A stretch of 64,000 nucleotides of DNA, from NCBI GenBank assembly GCA_011037195.1, contig JAAEAF010004322.1, positions 43,908-107,907 of the forward strand, read 5' to 3'. Under the pieces are notes generated by a model. The model did no database searches, was not told the origin of the DNA, and saw only the letters and a list, made by a program, of their open reading frames with translations. Shown here in pieces: positions 20,641-33,335 of the stretch; within the stretch, counting starts at the first letter, position 1, and every line of letters starts with the position of its first letter. This DNA is from Triatoma infestans. Taxonomy: Eukaryota; Arthropoda; Insecta; Hemiptera; Reduviidae. A program made the translations under genes and the position numbers.

Positions 20641-22985
20641 GTTAAGACTTAATCCTTTTAAGAGATAAGGAGAATATTGCACACCACTAGAAGCTATCCC
20701 CACCCATTCTAGTGACGTCATTTTCTCAAGAATCAGAATTGTATATCGATTATACGCATTAGCTAATGGAATTGCGCTTTCACACGCTTAGCCAATAGGA
20801 ATGCAGTATTTACCTGCAGCTTAATATCAATTATTTTCATCATAACCCAACTTTAACAAGTCATAGAGAAAAAAAGAGTTACTTACTCCATCCAACTGCC
20901 TGCTGCTGCTGATGCTCACATCTTAACACAACACACGCGTATCGAGAACTGACTCCAGAGAAAACTGCCCATCTATAACTTATTATCTTCACTCTATGAC
21001 GTCACAGCCAATTTACTGTCTTCTAAATCTACGACGCACGCGCAGTGATCGATCTAGGGAATAATCAATTTCACCATCTAATACGCAAGCTCAAAACACT
21101 AGCCAGCCATTAGAATTGCAAGTTTCAAACTTGTAAATCTACTACGCATGCATTTATGAGAATACTTTTCTTATATAACAAATAGGATTTCAACCTTCTG
21201 CGCAAGTGCTATTTTGCCATCTATTACGCATGCGCAACACTCAAGTTTTAGCCAATAGAACCTTTTTAGAGGTGTTGTAATCTGTGGAAGATATAAATTA
21301 TACTAAGCTAATGTGTGTATATGTATCGATCAAGCATAACGATTACACATATCAATCTAGTATATCGATTATCATCGATTTATGAGAATACGTTTTACTT
21401 ATTTATCTATCTACATATAAAACAAAACCACTGTCCACTGTTTTATCAACTAAAATGATGACTCACAATGCAAGTTACAACAATTCTTGTCCATAAACAG
21501 CATACATATCCCCACCCCTCAAATCACGCCACCCATGTTAGCCAATAGTATTTCGAATATAATAAAACAAAGAAATACTTTTTTAATATCTATGGTTATT
21601 ATGAGTTACCATGCATGTCTCAACATGCCTGATCAAGCTTCAGCCAGCTACAGTTCACATTTCCTTTCTGCTAAAATTTAATATACTTAACAAATGTTAT
21701 ATATGTTTCTTCACCATATAATTAAAATTCTATTGAATAAATAAATTATTACCTTGTTATTTAAAAATTCACAAAAAATAAATTATACAAATCACTCCAA
21801 CTTTTATTTCATGTCTTATCTGTTTATCAAAAACCTAATACAAAGTAGATATTTTCCTCCGACCTAATCGATATTTCTGAACATCTCATCGGTAATCTCT
21901 AAAACAAATCTGTTTGGTAGAAAAACTCTCTTTAGCTGCTCTCCATATGTTGTAGTATGGCAGCATATAACTTACCTTGTTGGATCTATATGATGTAACT
22001 TATCGCAGTGAAGATTAGAAATGAAAATTTTTCTTTCAATGCCACCAATTCACGCACACAATTTCTCTAACCTTACAATATTATGACAACACTTACTAGT
22101 TAGCTTATGAATGCAAGTCCTAAATTTTGTGCTAATTATCATATGTAACTATTCAGCCCCCATCTAGATTGTCTCAACTCACACCCCTTCTAACAGGTCA
22201 CAACACGTCGAAACAGTATATATATTTTTTTGTCCACTAACCTAGGTTTTTAGTTATAGTCTATCGTGTTTTTTCCAAGATTCAACATGTATTTATTTTG
22301 CCTTTACATGCTGAAAATTTTGATTTTATTAACATACAATCTGAACTGTAAACAATGAAACGCATGGATAAGTTTCTTAATCTTCTTAACTAAAAAATAA
22401 TTCTGTATATCTCATCCTTATTTAGGTTCCAATATGTATGGTATAATATTCATGCCTGGCAATCTGGGTAGCTGGTCACATTATTTTTACAGTCAAATAT
22501 GCTTAATTCAAGATGTCTGTTCCGTAACTGGATCTGATCGGTGGTTCTAAATTCTAATCATTCAAAGAAAACAGTCTATTTTATTTTAAATTCGATCCAA
22601 AATGGTTGTCCTTAGAAAATCCACTGTCAGAAACGATGGCTGCAAGCAACTTGTTATAATTAAACTAATATTGAAAAAAATCAAGGAGACTTCCATGACC
22701 AAACATTTTTTCCCTTATAAATGTAATTTCAGTAAGAACCCTCCATAATATATTTAATGAAGCAAATCATAATTTATCTGAAACATTAGGTTGATTAAAT
22801 ATTTGGGATACACTATTGAATGCAAACACATTAAATAAAACACTAAACATTATCATATCTAACAACAACGACATGGATTCTAGCATACGTATATCATGAA
22901 AACTTATGAAGAGATGTGAAAATTCACAGCAAAATTATTACTGTTACACAATAAAACTAAAAACTTTCTCAGTATTCGAGGTGTC
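20641..22985 (+). repeat. Diverged third copy of the inverted-arm sequence
   Basis: Two blocks resemble the left arm in the same orientation. About 20870-21010 matches 11815-11945 (CAACTGCCTGCTGCTGCTG, ATGACGTCA and nearby). About 22580-22985 matches 12755-13240 closely (CCACTGTCAG, AACGATGGCTGCAAGCAAC). Between them (about 21700-22580) is AT-rich DNA with no gene. The spacing is larger than in the arm, so insertions or decay have occurred. It carries repeated TATCGAT and GACGTCA motifs like the arms. Confidence 0.65.
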
Positions 22986-23115
22986 ATTCCAACGGAGTCG
23001 TCCGCCTTTTTGGGCAGTGTTGGCATCAGCCTTGATGACTTGCTTCCGATTGTTGAGGGCGTTATTGTTGACTCCCTGGGCATAATATCCCAGCACTTGC
23101 ACGGTTGAAAATGTC
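22975..23115 (-). pseudogene. Exon-like coding fragment, unknown protein
   Basis: On the minus strand an ATG near 23115 opens a frame reading MTFSTVQVLGYYAQGVNN, then NRKQVIKAD and KGGRLRWNDTS. Codons are noticeably richer in C and G than the surroundings, which is why I take it for real coding ancestry. I do not recognise the family. It abuts the third arm copy. It may be a captured host-gene or viral piece and could be related to the fragment at 23968-24125. Confidence 0.3.
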
Positions 23116-23212
23116 ATATATTTAAGTATGTTTTTGCTTTATAATATTCTGACTATTTCAGTCTCGCATGAGGTACCTGAAATTATTTTCTTTTTACGAT
23201 TGGTTATTTTAC

Positions 23213-23395
23213 TTAATAATCAAATGGTTTAATCACATGTCTCTCGATTGATTTGTACGCTGTGTCATCAAGCAGCTCAACATCGTTGAGCAGCCTTGCT
23301 TCGCTGAAGTATTTCTCTCTCTCTAAACTGTAAACCTTCACTTTGCAACCAACAAAAATAAAAATATACGCGTCATCTTCGTGCTGTTCTATCAT
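23213..23395 (-). CDS. Small unrecognised ORF (60 aa)
   Basis: The frame reads MIEQHEDDAYIFIFVGCK, then LEREKYFSEARLLNDVELL and ends VIKPFDY. The composition is protein-like (balanced charged and hydrophobic residues, no repeats), unlike most chance frames here. I know no family for it. It lies between two other minus-strand coding-like fragments, so all three may be remnants of one unknown gene with introns or of one mobile element. Confidence 0.25.
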   Translation of the reverse strand: MIEQHEDDAYIFIFVGCKVKVYSLEREKYFSEARLLNDVELLDDTAYKSIERHVIKPFDY

Positions 23396-23967
23396 TAATG
23401 CCTAATAATACTATTAAAAGTGTTCTTATATTTATATATTATATGTATAAGGGGCTGTACTTGTACAGGTTCCAACATGCGTTCTAACCTATCATTGTAT
23501 CTGGGCATTCCATTTTCATTTATAAAGGTGATGTTCAAAGAAGAAAAAAATATAACAAAATCTGACATAATCTTTCCTAACCAATGTGTTTTTTTTTTTA
23601 ATTATTTCATTTTGCTATTAAGTTCAGTAGGATATACAGGTGAATCACTAGAATTTCCGGTCCCCTATCTCACCAATTTCTACTATTTGTACTATTATAG
23701 TTTGCAATACACTAATGCATCATTTCTAGTATATATCTTGATCACAATTAGCCAAAGGTTTGGTTTAGATGGGTTGGGCAAAATATAATACGTTTAGAGT
23801 TAGACAAATTGCCATGGAGGCTGGTTTAGTTAGGCTACGCAACGTTAGGTTTAGATTTAGACAAAATGTCATTTGTACCAGCAAATTAGATTATTTTATA
23901 TAAACTACGATAAGTGGGCGTGGCTTAAGTGCTCGTCAAAATCGATGATTAGTCGGTGGGAATGACA

Positions 23968-24125
23968 CATCAGTACTTGTAGTCGAAGATCTGCTGGAAA
24001 TGCCGATCCTGGACGTTAGCTAACTTCTGAACAGAGACCAATGCTGTAGAGGCGCTTCCCATTCGCATCGAAGTTGGCCCAGTCCACGATACCGCCTTGG
24101 GGCATACATCATGGCCGAAGCAGTG
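23968..24125 (-). pseudogene. Exon-like coding fragment, unknown protein
   Basis: One minus-strand frame reads CMPQGGIVDWANFDANGK, then RLYSIGLCSEV and a stop. Another frame immediately after reads NVQDRHFQQIFDYKY and a stop, suggesting a frameshift in one gene. Codon choice is GC-richer than the surroundings. A reverse copy of the 10.8-kb minisatellite unit follows at 23913-23955. I do not recognise the family. Confidence 0.3.
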
Positions 24126-25082
24126 TTTGCTGTAAAATTTAGGTAAATTTATTTTCTAATATGAAAAGAACAGATACAAACTTAACTGTGGAAAGGGATT
24201 TATTAGGTATAGCCCATTGTCTAAAGAGCATGTTGAGACATTATGTATCTGGCAACTTTAGGCCTTACAGCCTAAACTAGGGTAAGTAGGGAGGTGTTAG
24301 GTTGAGAATGTTTGTGAAAAATATTTACTTAGTAAAGATTCCCCAAGAGAGTTCCAAGCCTTGGAAACTGTGTATGTTTTTCCTAATATGCATTCGATAA
24401 ATTTACCTTACGCGAATATAAATTATTTGCCACTGTTAACTAAGCTTTATCATGATAATGATTATGACTAAGAGATCAAAAAGAAGAATACTTAGAATAC
24501 AATATGATTGTATTTCACACGATTAATTTAGATGATTTGTTCTTCGTAATATTATAGTGAAAATTTTCGCTTTTTCTTTAACAATCTATAGACATTCTAG
24601 AAAATTGCGAGATAACCTTTTCTATAAACCCAATTTTTTTTATGAGATATTGGGGCGGAACAATTAAATTTTTCATGAATTCCTTATATTAATTAGGTTA
24701 ATCTGCATTTTTTGTTTTCATGCACACGCTCGCAATGTAGGGGGGGAATTAGTTATAACAGCCCTTTGGATATATTAATTTTTATATTACATCCTTAATT
24801 TTGTAATACAAGTTTATGTTCACAATTACTTTTCTCCTACTTTTTCATACATGGACTTCAAGATTGTACTAATTTTAAAGTTTTTCCGATCTCATTTAAT
24901 GTTAGCCAAACTTAATAGAGCGAATTGGTCATTTAGAGAGACACAGCTGATACAATTTTTACCAGAAAGATTGCATTTGGCCCAATTTTATGACGTAGCA
25001 ACCAAGAAAGTAACGCATTATTATTATTATATTTAGATGGACTTGTTAGAAAGCATCATTTGTATTTTATTTAAATATACCA
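24126..25082. other. AT-rich interior, no gene recognised
   Basis: No convincing gene. A 61-codon frame at 24851-25036 has no family features. The right inverted arm begins at about 25083. Confidence 0.5.
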
Positions 25083-26654
25083 ATGGTTTTCTCACGATTT
25101 AACAAGCTCAATAGACAGAGAACATTCAAAATTCGAATTTTACTTAAAAATATCTCTCCAATTATAAATAGGCTTGTTGAATCACCTGCTTGTTCCTGAT
25201 TTTTCATGTCTGAACATGTATAAGATTTCATTTGATGAACATTAAACAATGAGCTTCCTTATCATTTTAAGACATACATATGTAAAATGACACAATATAT
25301 TGTATTCTGTAGGATTTATCAAGATTTTCGTATTCTTGTTCTGTTATTTTTGTGTAACAGTAATAATTTTGCTGTGAATTTTCGCATTTCTGCACTATTT
25401 TTTAAGAAATTGCATATGCTATTTCGAGTAACTTATATTTAGCGATGTTACCGCTCATGAATACTGAGAATGTTTTTAGTTTTATTGTGTGCATTCTTAA
25501 TTTTACAGCGAATTTTCATATCTCTTCATAAGTTTTCATGATATACGTATGCTATAATGCATGTCGTTGTTGTTAGATATGATAATGTTTAGTGTTTTAT
25601 TTAATGTGTTTGCATTCAATAGTGTATACCAAATATTTAATCAACCTAATGTTTCAGATAAATTATGATTTGCTTCAATAAATATATTATGGAGGGTTCT
25701 TAGTGAAATTACATTTATAAGGGAAAAAGTGTTTGGTCATGGAACTCTCCTTGATATTTTTCAATATTAGTTTAATTATAACAAGTTGCTTGCAGCCATC
25801 GTTCCTGACAGTGGATTTTCTAAGGACAACAAATTTTGGATCGAATATATTTGAAGATTTTTTTCCTTTATAATGAACAATAATGTTAATGATGGCAAAG
25901 TTTATATTCAAAGATATGTGGTAAGATGTCCGAACAGGCAAGATATGTTAGAAATAAATAAAATAAAACTTTTCCTAAATGAGTCTTTGTATATACCTAC
26001 ATTTTTCTTAATAGGATTAAGTATTACAAAGCATGCTAAGAAGACACGCAGTACATGTTCGGACAGGCAAGTTATGTTCAGTTGAGTTCAATGTTTACTA
26101 ACCAAAAATCATAAATAGGGATTAAGATAAGATTTTTTTCTTTTATAATGAACAATAATGTTAATGAAGGCAAAGTTTATGTTCAAAGATATGTAGTAAC
26201 ATGTCCGGACAGGCAAGATATGTTAGAAATAAATTAAATAAAACTTTTCCTAGATGAGTCATTGTATACACTTACTTTTTTTCATAATAGGATTAAGTAT
26301 TACAAACATGCTAAGAAGACCTGTGGTAACAGGTCCGGACACGCAGTACAATGTTTTATTTTTTTCTTAATAGGATTAAGTGTTACAAAACCATTTCCTG
26401 GATGACTCATTGTAGTATCTTTGCATTTTTCTTAATAAGTAACTAACATGTTCGAACAGGCAAGATATATGTTGTTTTGATTACAAAATTCAAAAAAAAA
26501 GAATACAAACCGATTAAGGTTAGAATAGATATATATATATATTTTTTTATGAGTACAAAGTTTAATTTCAAAAGGTGATGCAATAACTAACCTGTTGTGG
26601 TAGAAGAAAATAGATAGTGTTTTTCTTATTAATAAATTTTATTTATAAGATCGA
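25083..26654 (-). repeat. Right arm of the giant inverted repeat, inner part
   Basis: Reverse complement of the left arm from its inner end outward. Relative to the left arm it has an extra copy of a roughly 270-bp subrepeat: the block with ATAATGAACAATAATGTTAA occurs at 25872 and again near 26142. The arm is cut at 26654 by the errantivirus, at TCGA, and continues at 38775. Confidence 0.85.
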
Positions 26655-26896
26655 AGTTATGACACTATCTCTAGGAAAACTACCACTGCTACGTCAGCTG
26701 GAGCTGACAGGATATAAATACCCCCACCGGCCAGCAGGCAGTCAGTCCTCAGCTCACCACCGTACAGTTCACTTCCAAGTTTATATAGTCATTCTGTGCA
26801 TAGTGTTAACCAGTATATTGTCTTCAACTATTATTGTAATTTAATATTAAATAAATCTTTTTTAAAAAGGCTAGTCCGGGTTCTTGAAACATAACT
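26655..26896 (+). repeat. 5' LTR of the errantivirus-type element (242 bp)
   Basis: It begins AGTTATGACAC and ends GAAACATAACT. A TATAAATA box occurs near 26715 and an AATAAA near 26848, consistent with promoter and polyadenylation signals. The last T doubles as the first base of the PBS. Confidence 0.93.
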
Positions 26897-26913
26897 GGCG
26901 CCCGAACAGGGAC
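26896..26913 (+). promoter_or_regulatory. Primer binding site, tRNA-Lys type
   Basis: TGGCGCCCGAACAGGGAC lies directly at the LTR end. It is the 18-base complement of the tRNA-Lys(UUU) 3' end that lentiviruses also use, here seen in an insect-type Gypsy element. Confidence 0.88.
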
Positions 26914-27145
26914 TGCGAAGGCTTGTAAGTCGAATAGTGCGACCATTTGTCTCACATCCAAAGAAGACTTGAAGCTTCCACATCAGTGGCTTGTTCGCAG
27001 TACTCAACCCACAAGAACCAGGACCATCCTCAGGTGATAGAAGAATAGCAAGCTGGCGAGTCAACAAGCACGCTTAAAACCTGTAAGTAGCTCATCTGTC
27101 CTTAAACCTTCTAAATTAGTAATTCCTAAAGAAACCATCCCCGAA

Positions 27146-28333
27146 ATGGCCCAAATCAACTATAAAATATCAAAAGAAGACTACGACCACATTCCCTACT
27201 TTGACGGAAACTATTCGGAGCTAGCGTTCTTTTGTGAGATTGTCGAAAGTGCTTTCGCCACAGTCTGCTCGGAAAACATAATAGAAAGAAATTATAATCA
27301 TAATATTCTTTTTATAAAACTTAAAAGTAGATTGCTAGGGCCCGCGAGAAACATACTCCTCTCACATAACGTAGACCATCTGCTAAATTTATTAAAGTAC
27401 TTAAAAGAGAGCTTCGCTGACTCAAGATCTTATGAAATACTCAAAGATGAGATTTTACAGACTAGAATGCATGCCAGAGAGTCTCCCATTGACTTCGTCA
27501 ATAGGATCCAGGAACTACGCAATTTAGTTTACATCAGACTTAAGTTAGACGGACTCACCGCGGACGCCCTGAAACAACTGATAACCCGAGTCGACAAGGA
27601 AATAATTTTCCACATATACAAATGCCTGCCCTCAACACTAAGTAATGACATTATGATCTTCGATCCTAGCACCCTTGATGAAGTTCGAAACATCGTTTAT
27701 AACAAATGTTCCTTCATTATAGCCTCCCTAAACTCCTCTCATGGTCCCAAAAGACCCAACCAACCCTTTCGAAAACCAAATCAGTACAATCAATACCAAC
27801 AACCTTATAGATCGAATACCCAATACAGACCGAATCCAATACACTGTTCCACTGTTCCGTGAGACAATACACTGTTCCACACGTCCCCGGGAATCAGACC
27901 CCTAACTACCAGTACCAACCAATCGAATATAATCCCAGACCTATGGAACAAAGACCTCAAACTTCCCTTTACAAGCAACAATCGCAACCACCCCAACGAC
28001 CAAACTTTGGACAATCTATGAGTTCAAACAATCCTAATAACCCGAATAATCCTAACCATCCTTTTAATCGACCCAGACTACCTCCCGGTCACTTTTCCCA
28101 GAATACGGTGTCCATGCGAACCGCAGGCAGACCCCGTTTTAGATTACATTTCGCCACATGAACTGACCCACTGTCAACAGGACGAGCCATCCGAAAATTA
28201 TTCGGAACTTGACAAAACATATAACGACAGAATTACCCGCTTAGAAAACTCCCTCGAAAGAGTAGCAGAAAAATTTGATCATTTTTTAGACTTTGGCCAC
28301 GGCAGCCAAGAAGGCCCCCCGAATTCAACTTAA
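27146..28333 (+). pseudogene. Errantivirus-type gag, with two frameshifts
   Basis: This is the structural (capsid-type) polyprotein. The first frame, 27146-27862 (238 aa), starts MAQINYKISKEDYDHI and contains Gag-like helical sequence (ESPIDFVNRIQELRNL). There is no zinc knuckle, as in many errantiviruses. A tandem duplication of about 28 bases near 27838-27880 shifts the frame, and the protein continues in 27859-28161 as Pro/Asn/Gln-rich sequence. A second shift near 28130 restores the original frame, which ends at a TAA near 28331 after a coiled-coil-like stretch. The pol frame overlaps this end in the -1 register, consistent with programmed frameshifting in the ancestor. Confidence 0.8.
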
Positions 28334-28338
28334 ACCTA

Positions 28339-31300
28339 GTGGACAAGTCTCTCCCGCACTTTGAGGACAAGTACGTACTGAAATGGCTCATCGACACTGG
28401 ATCCGCGGAAAATTACATAAATCCCAACGCTATCCCGACTGACATAACATTAACTAACGACCCATTCATAATAACTACACCCGCTGGAAAGAAGAATGGA
28501 AAACAATCCTGCACTCTCAACATACAAGACACATTTCACGTAAACTTAGAAACCAAGTTCCATGTATTCCCCTTCTCAGACAAGTACGACATACTTTTAG
28601 GACACAAAACTATGCGAGCTCTGGGAATGAGCATAGATTTTAATAAGAATCTCCTTTCTTACCCCCAGGGTATAATCCCCTTAAAATTTACTCTTGAGAT
28701 CCCTGAAAATTCGAACATAGTAAATTTGGAACAAGGAATTAACCTTATAGAATTACCTGTTAAAAATAAGGAGTTAAAACATGGACTAATTAAAGAAAAT
28801 ATAAAAACAAACGATAAGGTCACGGTAAAGGAAGGCCTTTATAGCATTAATAATAATAAAATTCTATGCGAAGTCGAATCCAAAGAAGTAATGGCCATTT
28901 GCCCCGAACCGATGGACGTAGACGAACCGCAAAAAATTTGTACCGACATCCCCGACATAGTAATGACCAATTGTCCCGAAATGTCCGGTGATCCTGTCGT
29001 AAATGAAATAAAAAGGGAAATCCCCACGCTAATTAGAACTAATCATATGAACGAAGAAGAAAAAGAAAAAATAACTACAGTACTTCAAGAATATCCCCAA
29101 ATAATAAAAAGGGAAAATGATCGCCTAAGTTCTACTAATCTTCTAAAACATAAAATAAGAACCACCGACGAAAACCCGGTCTACACCCGAAACTATAGGT
29201 ACCCAGAAATTTACCGAAAAGACGTACGAGTTGAAATTGACAAACTACTAGAAAACAAGATAATACAGCACTCAAACTCCCCCTACAATAGCCCAATTTG
29301 GGTAGTACCGAAGAAACCAGACGCCTCCGGCAAAAAGAAAATAAGAATGGTTATAGACTACCGCAAACTTAACAACAAGACAGTCGAAGATAAATTCCCC
29401 CTTCCTAATATTGAAGACTTATTCGGCAAAATAGGACGCGCGACTTACTTCTCAGCCATTGACTTAGCTTCAGGATTCCATCAGATCGAAATGGACGCCG
29501 AATCAATTCCCAAGACAGCATTCTCTACTGAAGACGGACACTACGAGTTCCTGCGCATGCCCTTCGGGCTTAAGAACGCTTCCCCAACTTTCCAAAGGGC
29601 AATGAATTCAATTTTTTCCAGGATTCCCAACGTACTAGTGTACATGGACGACATTATAATTTTCTCCGACAATCTAGACGAACACATAAAACACCTTAGG
29701 ACTGTTTTCGAGAAACTAAAACAACACAACCTAAAGATACAATTGGACAAAACTGAATTCTGTAATAGAGAACTACTCTTTTTAGGACATATTATCTCGA
29801 ACAAGGGAATACAACCAAACCCGGCCAAACTAGAAGCAATTGCAAAATTCCCTCTCCCTAAAACCGAAAAACAAATCAAACAGTTTCTTGGACTTACTGG
29901 CTACTACCGGAAGATGATTAAAAACTACGCTAAAATAGCTAGACCACTGACTCTCGCACTCAGGAAAAACAGAACCCTAGTTATTGACGACGATTACAAA
30001 AAAGCTTTTGAAACCCTCAAATCCCTTCTCCAGAACAGCCCTATCTTACAACTACCTGACTTTGAAAAACCCTTTATTCTTACAACAGACGCTTCCAATT
30101 ATGCTATCGGAGCAGTCCTATCCCAGAACATCAACGGAAAGGACCTCCCTATTTCCTTTGCCTCTCGGACGCTAAACAAACAAGAAGAAAACTATTCCAC
30201 TATAGAGAAAGAATTACTGGCCATAGTTTGGGCCTGCAAACACTTTAGACCATACATTTACGGACTCAAATTTACAATACAAACAGACCATAAACCATTA
30301 CAATGGCTGCACAATTTGATAGAGCCCAACGCCAAACTAATCAGATGGAAATTACAATTAGCTGATTTTGACTTCGACGTTAAATACGTACAGGGAAAAA
30401 CCAACTTTGTAGCAGACGCCCTATCAAGAAATCCATCGGAAGAACAGAACGTAAATGCAATAGAAACCTCTCCCCTAAGTCTAGATCCAGACGACGTTAT
30501 AGACGAGTTCCTCTCAGCCCCTTCACCGGAGAATAGTGACGACCTCCTAGAAGACTTAACCAGAGCCCTAAACATTACCGCCGAAGACAACAACGAACCC
30601 GTTACCGCCGAAGACGACAATGAAAGCCTACAAACCCAACACTCCCAAGAATCCTCTAACGGTCAAATTAAAATAATTGATGACAGAACCCGCTGCATCA
30701 ACGTGGAAAAATTCCAAATTATCCTAACCCGAGGCAACCCAGAGACGAAAATTCCGATAGACAAACCTTTTAATAAAACTCGTTACAACTGGTACACCAG
30801 ATACCCATACTCCAACGACTTAGAAGAATACTGCTTAGAATACCTGCAACCCAACCATACGTACGGCGTCCTGTGCTCACCTCCTATTGACAACTCCATC
30901 GACGAACAAATATATGACCAAATCTTTGCCCACCTGTCCAACATAATAAAAGACAAATTCCCAACAGTAAAAATTAAACGCTACTATACCAAAAGACTAG
31001 ACATAACAGACCCCTCTGAACAGGAGGAAACTATTCAGAGCTACCACGTTGGCAAAACCGCACACCGTGGCATACTCGAAGTATACAGAACCCTAACTAA
31101 ACGTTACTACTGGCCAAAAATGCTAGAACAAATAACCAAGGTAATCAACAACTGTTCCCTTTGTAAGGAAGTTAAATACGAACGAAAACCAATTAGACAA
31201 GTCTACGAAATTACCCCTACACCTTCTAAACCATTCGAAAAACTCTAAGGCGACATATTGCATTACGACGGAAAGCAAATTTTCACTGTGATAGACTGTT

Positions 31301-32124
31301 TTTCAAGAAAGCTATATGGTTATCTAATTAAAACGGCATCAGCAAATGAAATTGTCAATGCACTAGAAAACTACCTCAGCATATTCCCGTATCCCAAAAC
31401 AATTCAATTCGACAATGGCACAGAATTTAAAAATGGACTAGTAGAAAATTTTCTAAAATATAACAACATAGAAACACACTTCACTACCCCAAACCACTCA
31501 GACTCTAACGGACTGATAAACCGAGCACACTCAACCCTCATAGAAATCATGAACATAGTAAACAGACAAAAGAATTGCCCTATACACAAAACCTTAAGAT
31601 TAGCGCTAATCGCATACAACAACTCTATAAGCTCTAACTTGACTATGACGCCTAATGAAATTACTTTCGGGCTACAGACCAATACACATGCAGAAGACCT
31701 AATTCTAGAACAACGAGTCAAAGAATATCATGATGACATGGAATTAATATCTCGAGTAATAAAAGAAAAAATAGACAAAGAAAAAGAGACACGTACAAAC
31801 AAACTAAATAAAACTAGAGAAAGAATCGAAATACCCGAGGGAGAAATATTTATTCGGGATAAACAATATGGAAAGACCAAACCTAAATTTAAAAGAGGGA
31901 ATTATTCCAAGAAAACAAAACTAGCCACAGTACAAAGAAAATCATTTAAAATACATCCTAACCTACTAAAACGACCCAGGAAATATACGAACGCCACTCT
32001 TCCTGTTACAGATAAGAGCACTGACTCACACATCCCACATGCCGACAGCAGGAAAGGTAGCAGTCATATGCATATTACAAATGCTGACAACGGGGAATTT
32101 AATCACCAGCCTAGAGATAACTGA
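28339..32124 (+). pseudogene. Errantivirus-type pol: protease, RT, RNase H, integrase, one stop
   Basis: The frame is open from before 28339 with no ATG of its own, as expected for a gag-pol fusion. Protease: WLIDTGSAENY (active Asp near 28393). RT: VIDYRKLNNKT, FSAIDLASGFHQIEM and the catalytic YMDD at 29641-29652. RNase H: TTDASNYAIGAVLS, EKELLAIVWACKHFRPYIY and DALSRNPS. Integrase zinc finger: HRGILEVYRTL and CSLCKE. An in-frame TAA at 31246-31248 separates the finger from the catalytic core. The core shows VIDCFSRK (first Asp) and FDNGTEFKN (second Asp). The third catalytic acid is replaced: NGLINRAHSTL has Asn (31519-31521) where Glu is expected. RT looks intact but integrase should be inactive. 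Confidence 0.92.
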
Positions 32125-33300
32125 TCTGACTCATGGACCTGGAATTCTACCCGTTGCACTTGACCGATATTATACTTTTATACACAGTACAGACATACAA
32201 TTATTAGACATTGAATTAGATAAAACTTATAACATCATCAGCACTACCTATCAGCACAACCAGACAGCACAGATAAAGTCACTCTTCAAATACTATTATT
32301 ATCTTCGTAACAAATTAGACCATTTAACAATTAACAGATCTCGACCAAAACGTGGACTAATTAACGGCCTAGGTAAAGCCATATCCTGGCTAACGGAAAT
32401 ATGGATAGTGATGACAAAGAACGATATGACAGAATAATAAACACTATAGAGCGAAACAGTTTTCATCTCGAAAACAATCTCAAAAACCAAATGGCAACAA
32501 ACAAGCGCGTAATTGAAGAATTCAATCACGACATACAAATTATACGAACTAACAATGACAAAATGACAACCTTCTTCTCCAACCCTATAGTTAGCCAAAT
32601 TGAGCTAAATCAGCAATTTAATTCGATCCTCTTTAACCTGGTCCTTATCGCCAACCAGATTGACGACACGGAAAACTCTCTGGAATTCTGTAGATTAAAC
32701 ACCATACATTCTAGTATCTTCTCTCTCAAAGATCTTGAGTCACTACAAACATCCCATAATATAACTTTCGTAACATCAGACATCGAGGCACTTTCGCAAT
32801 TAAGCAAAGTACACTGCTCAATAAAAAACTGTGTTACGGTCGTACGAGCTTATGCCTCCTCCGGGATCGGTCGGTATAACCCAGAAATTTAATTGTAAAT
32901 TAGTTTTAAGTTAGCGTAAGGAATAATGTTTAGGTAGTGTAAGAAGTAGAGTTAAGTTAGTATAAGGCATAGGTTTAGGTTAGCATTAATTAATAGTCTA
33001 GGTTTAGATTAATAATTTAGTCAGTAAATTTAGGATTTAGGAAGAAAATAGTTTAGGGATTAGTGAAGGGTTAACGGTGAGAAGAGAACGACCGAGAAGA
33101 GGACTGACGAAGAGAAGGAGGGGTGGAATTGGGAGGAAGGTTAGGACCGATAGCAGCAGAGAGAGGTTGCGCGAGAGCAACACCATAGGGGGCCTCTAAG
33201 TTATTAAGTTTGTGTTTTATTTGCTAAAACGTCAGGTCGACGGATTTCCCGGCTGTCGGATAAAGTAACGACCCCCGAAGGGGATAGTGATAGCCGCTAG

Positions 33301-33335
<35 letters not shown>

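Noticed and set aside
33301..33333. CRISPR-like or regulatory meaning for the AAT repeats
   Set aside because: A simple microsatellite that is the 3' tail of the minus-strand LINE; no spacers.
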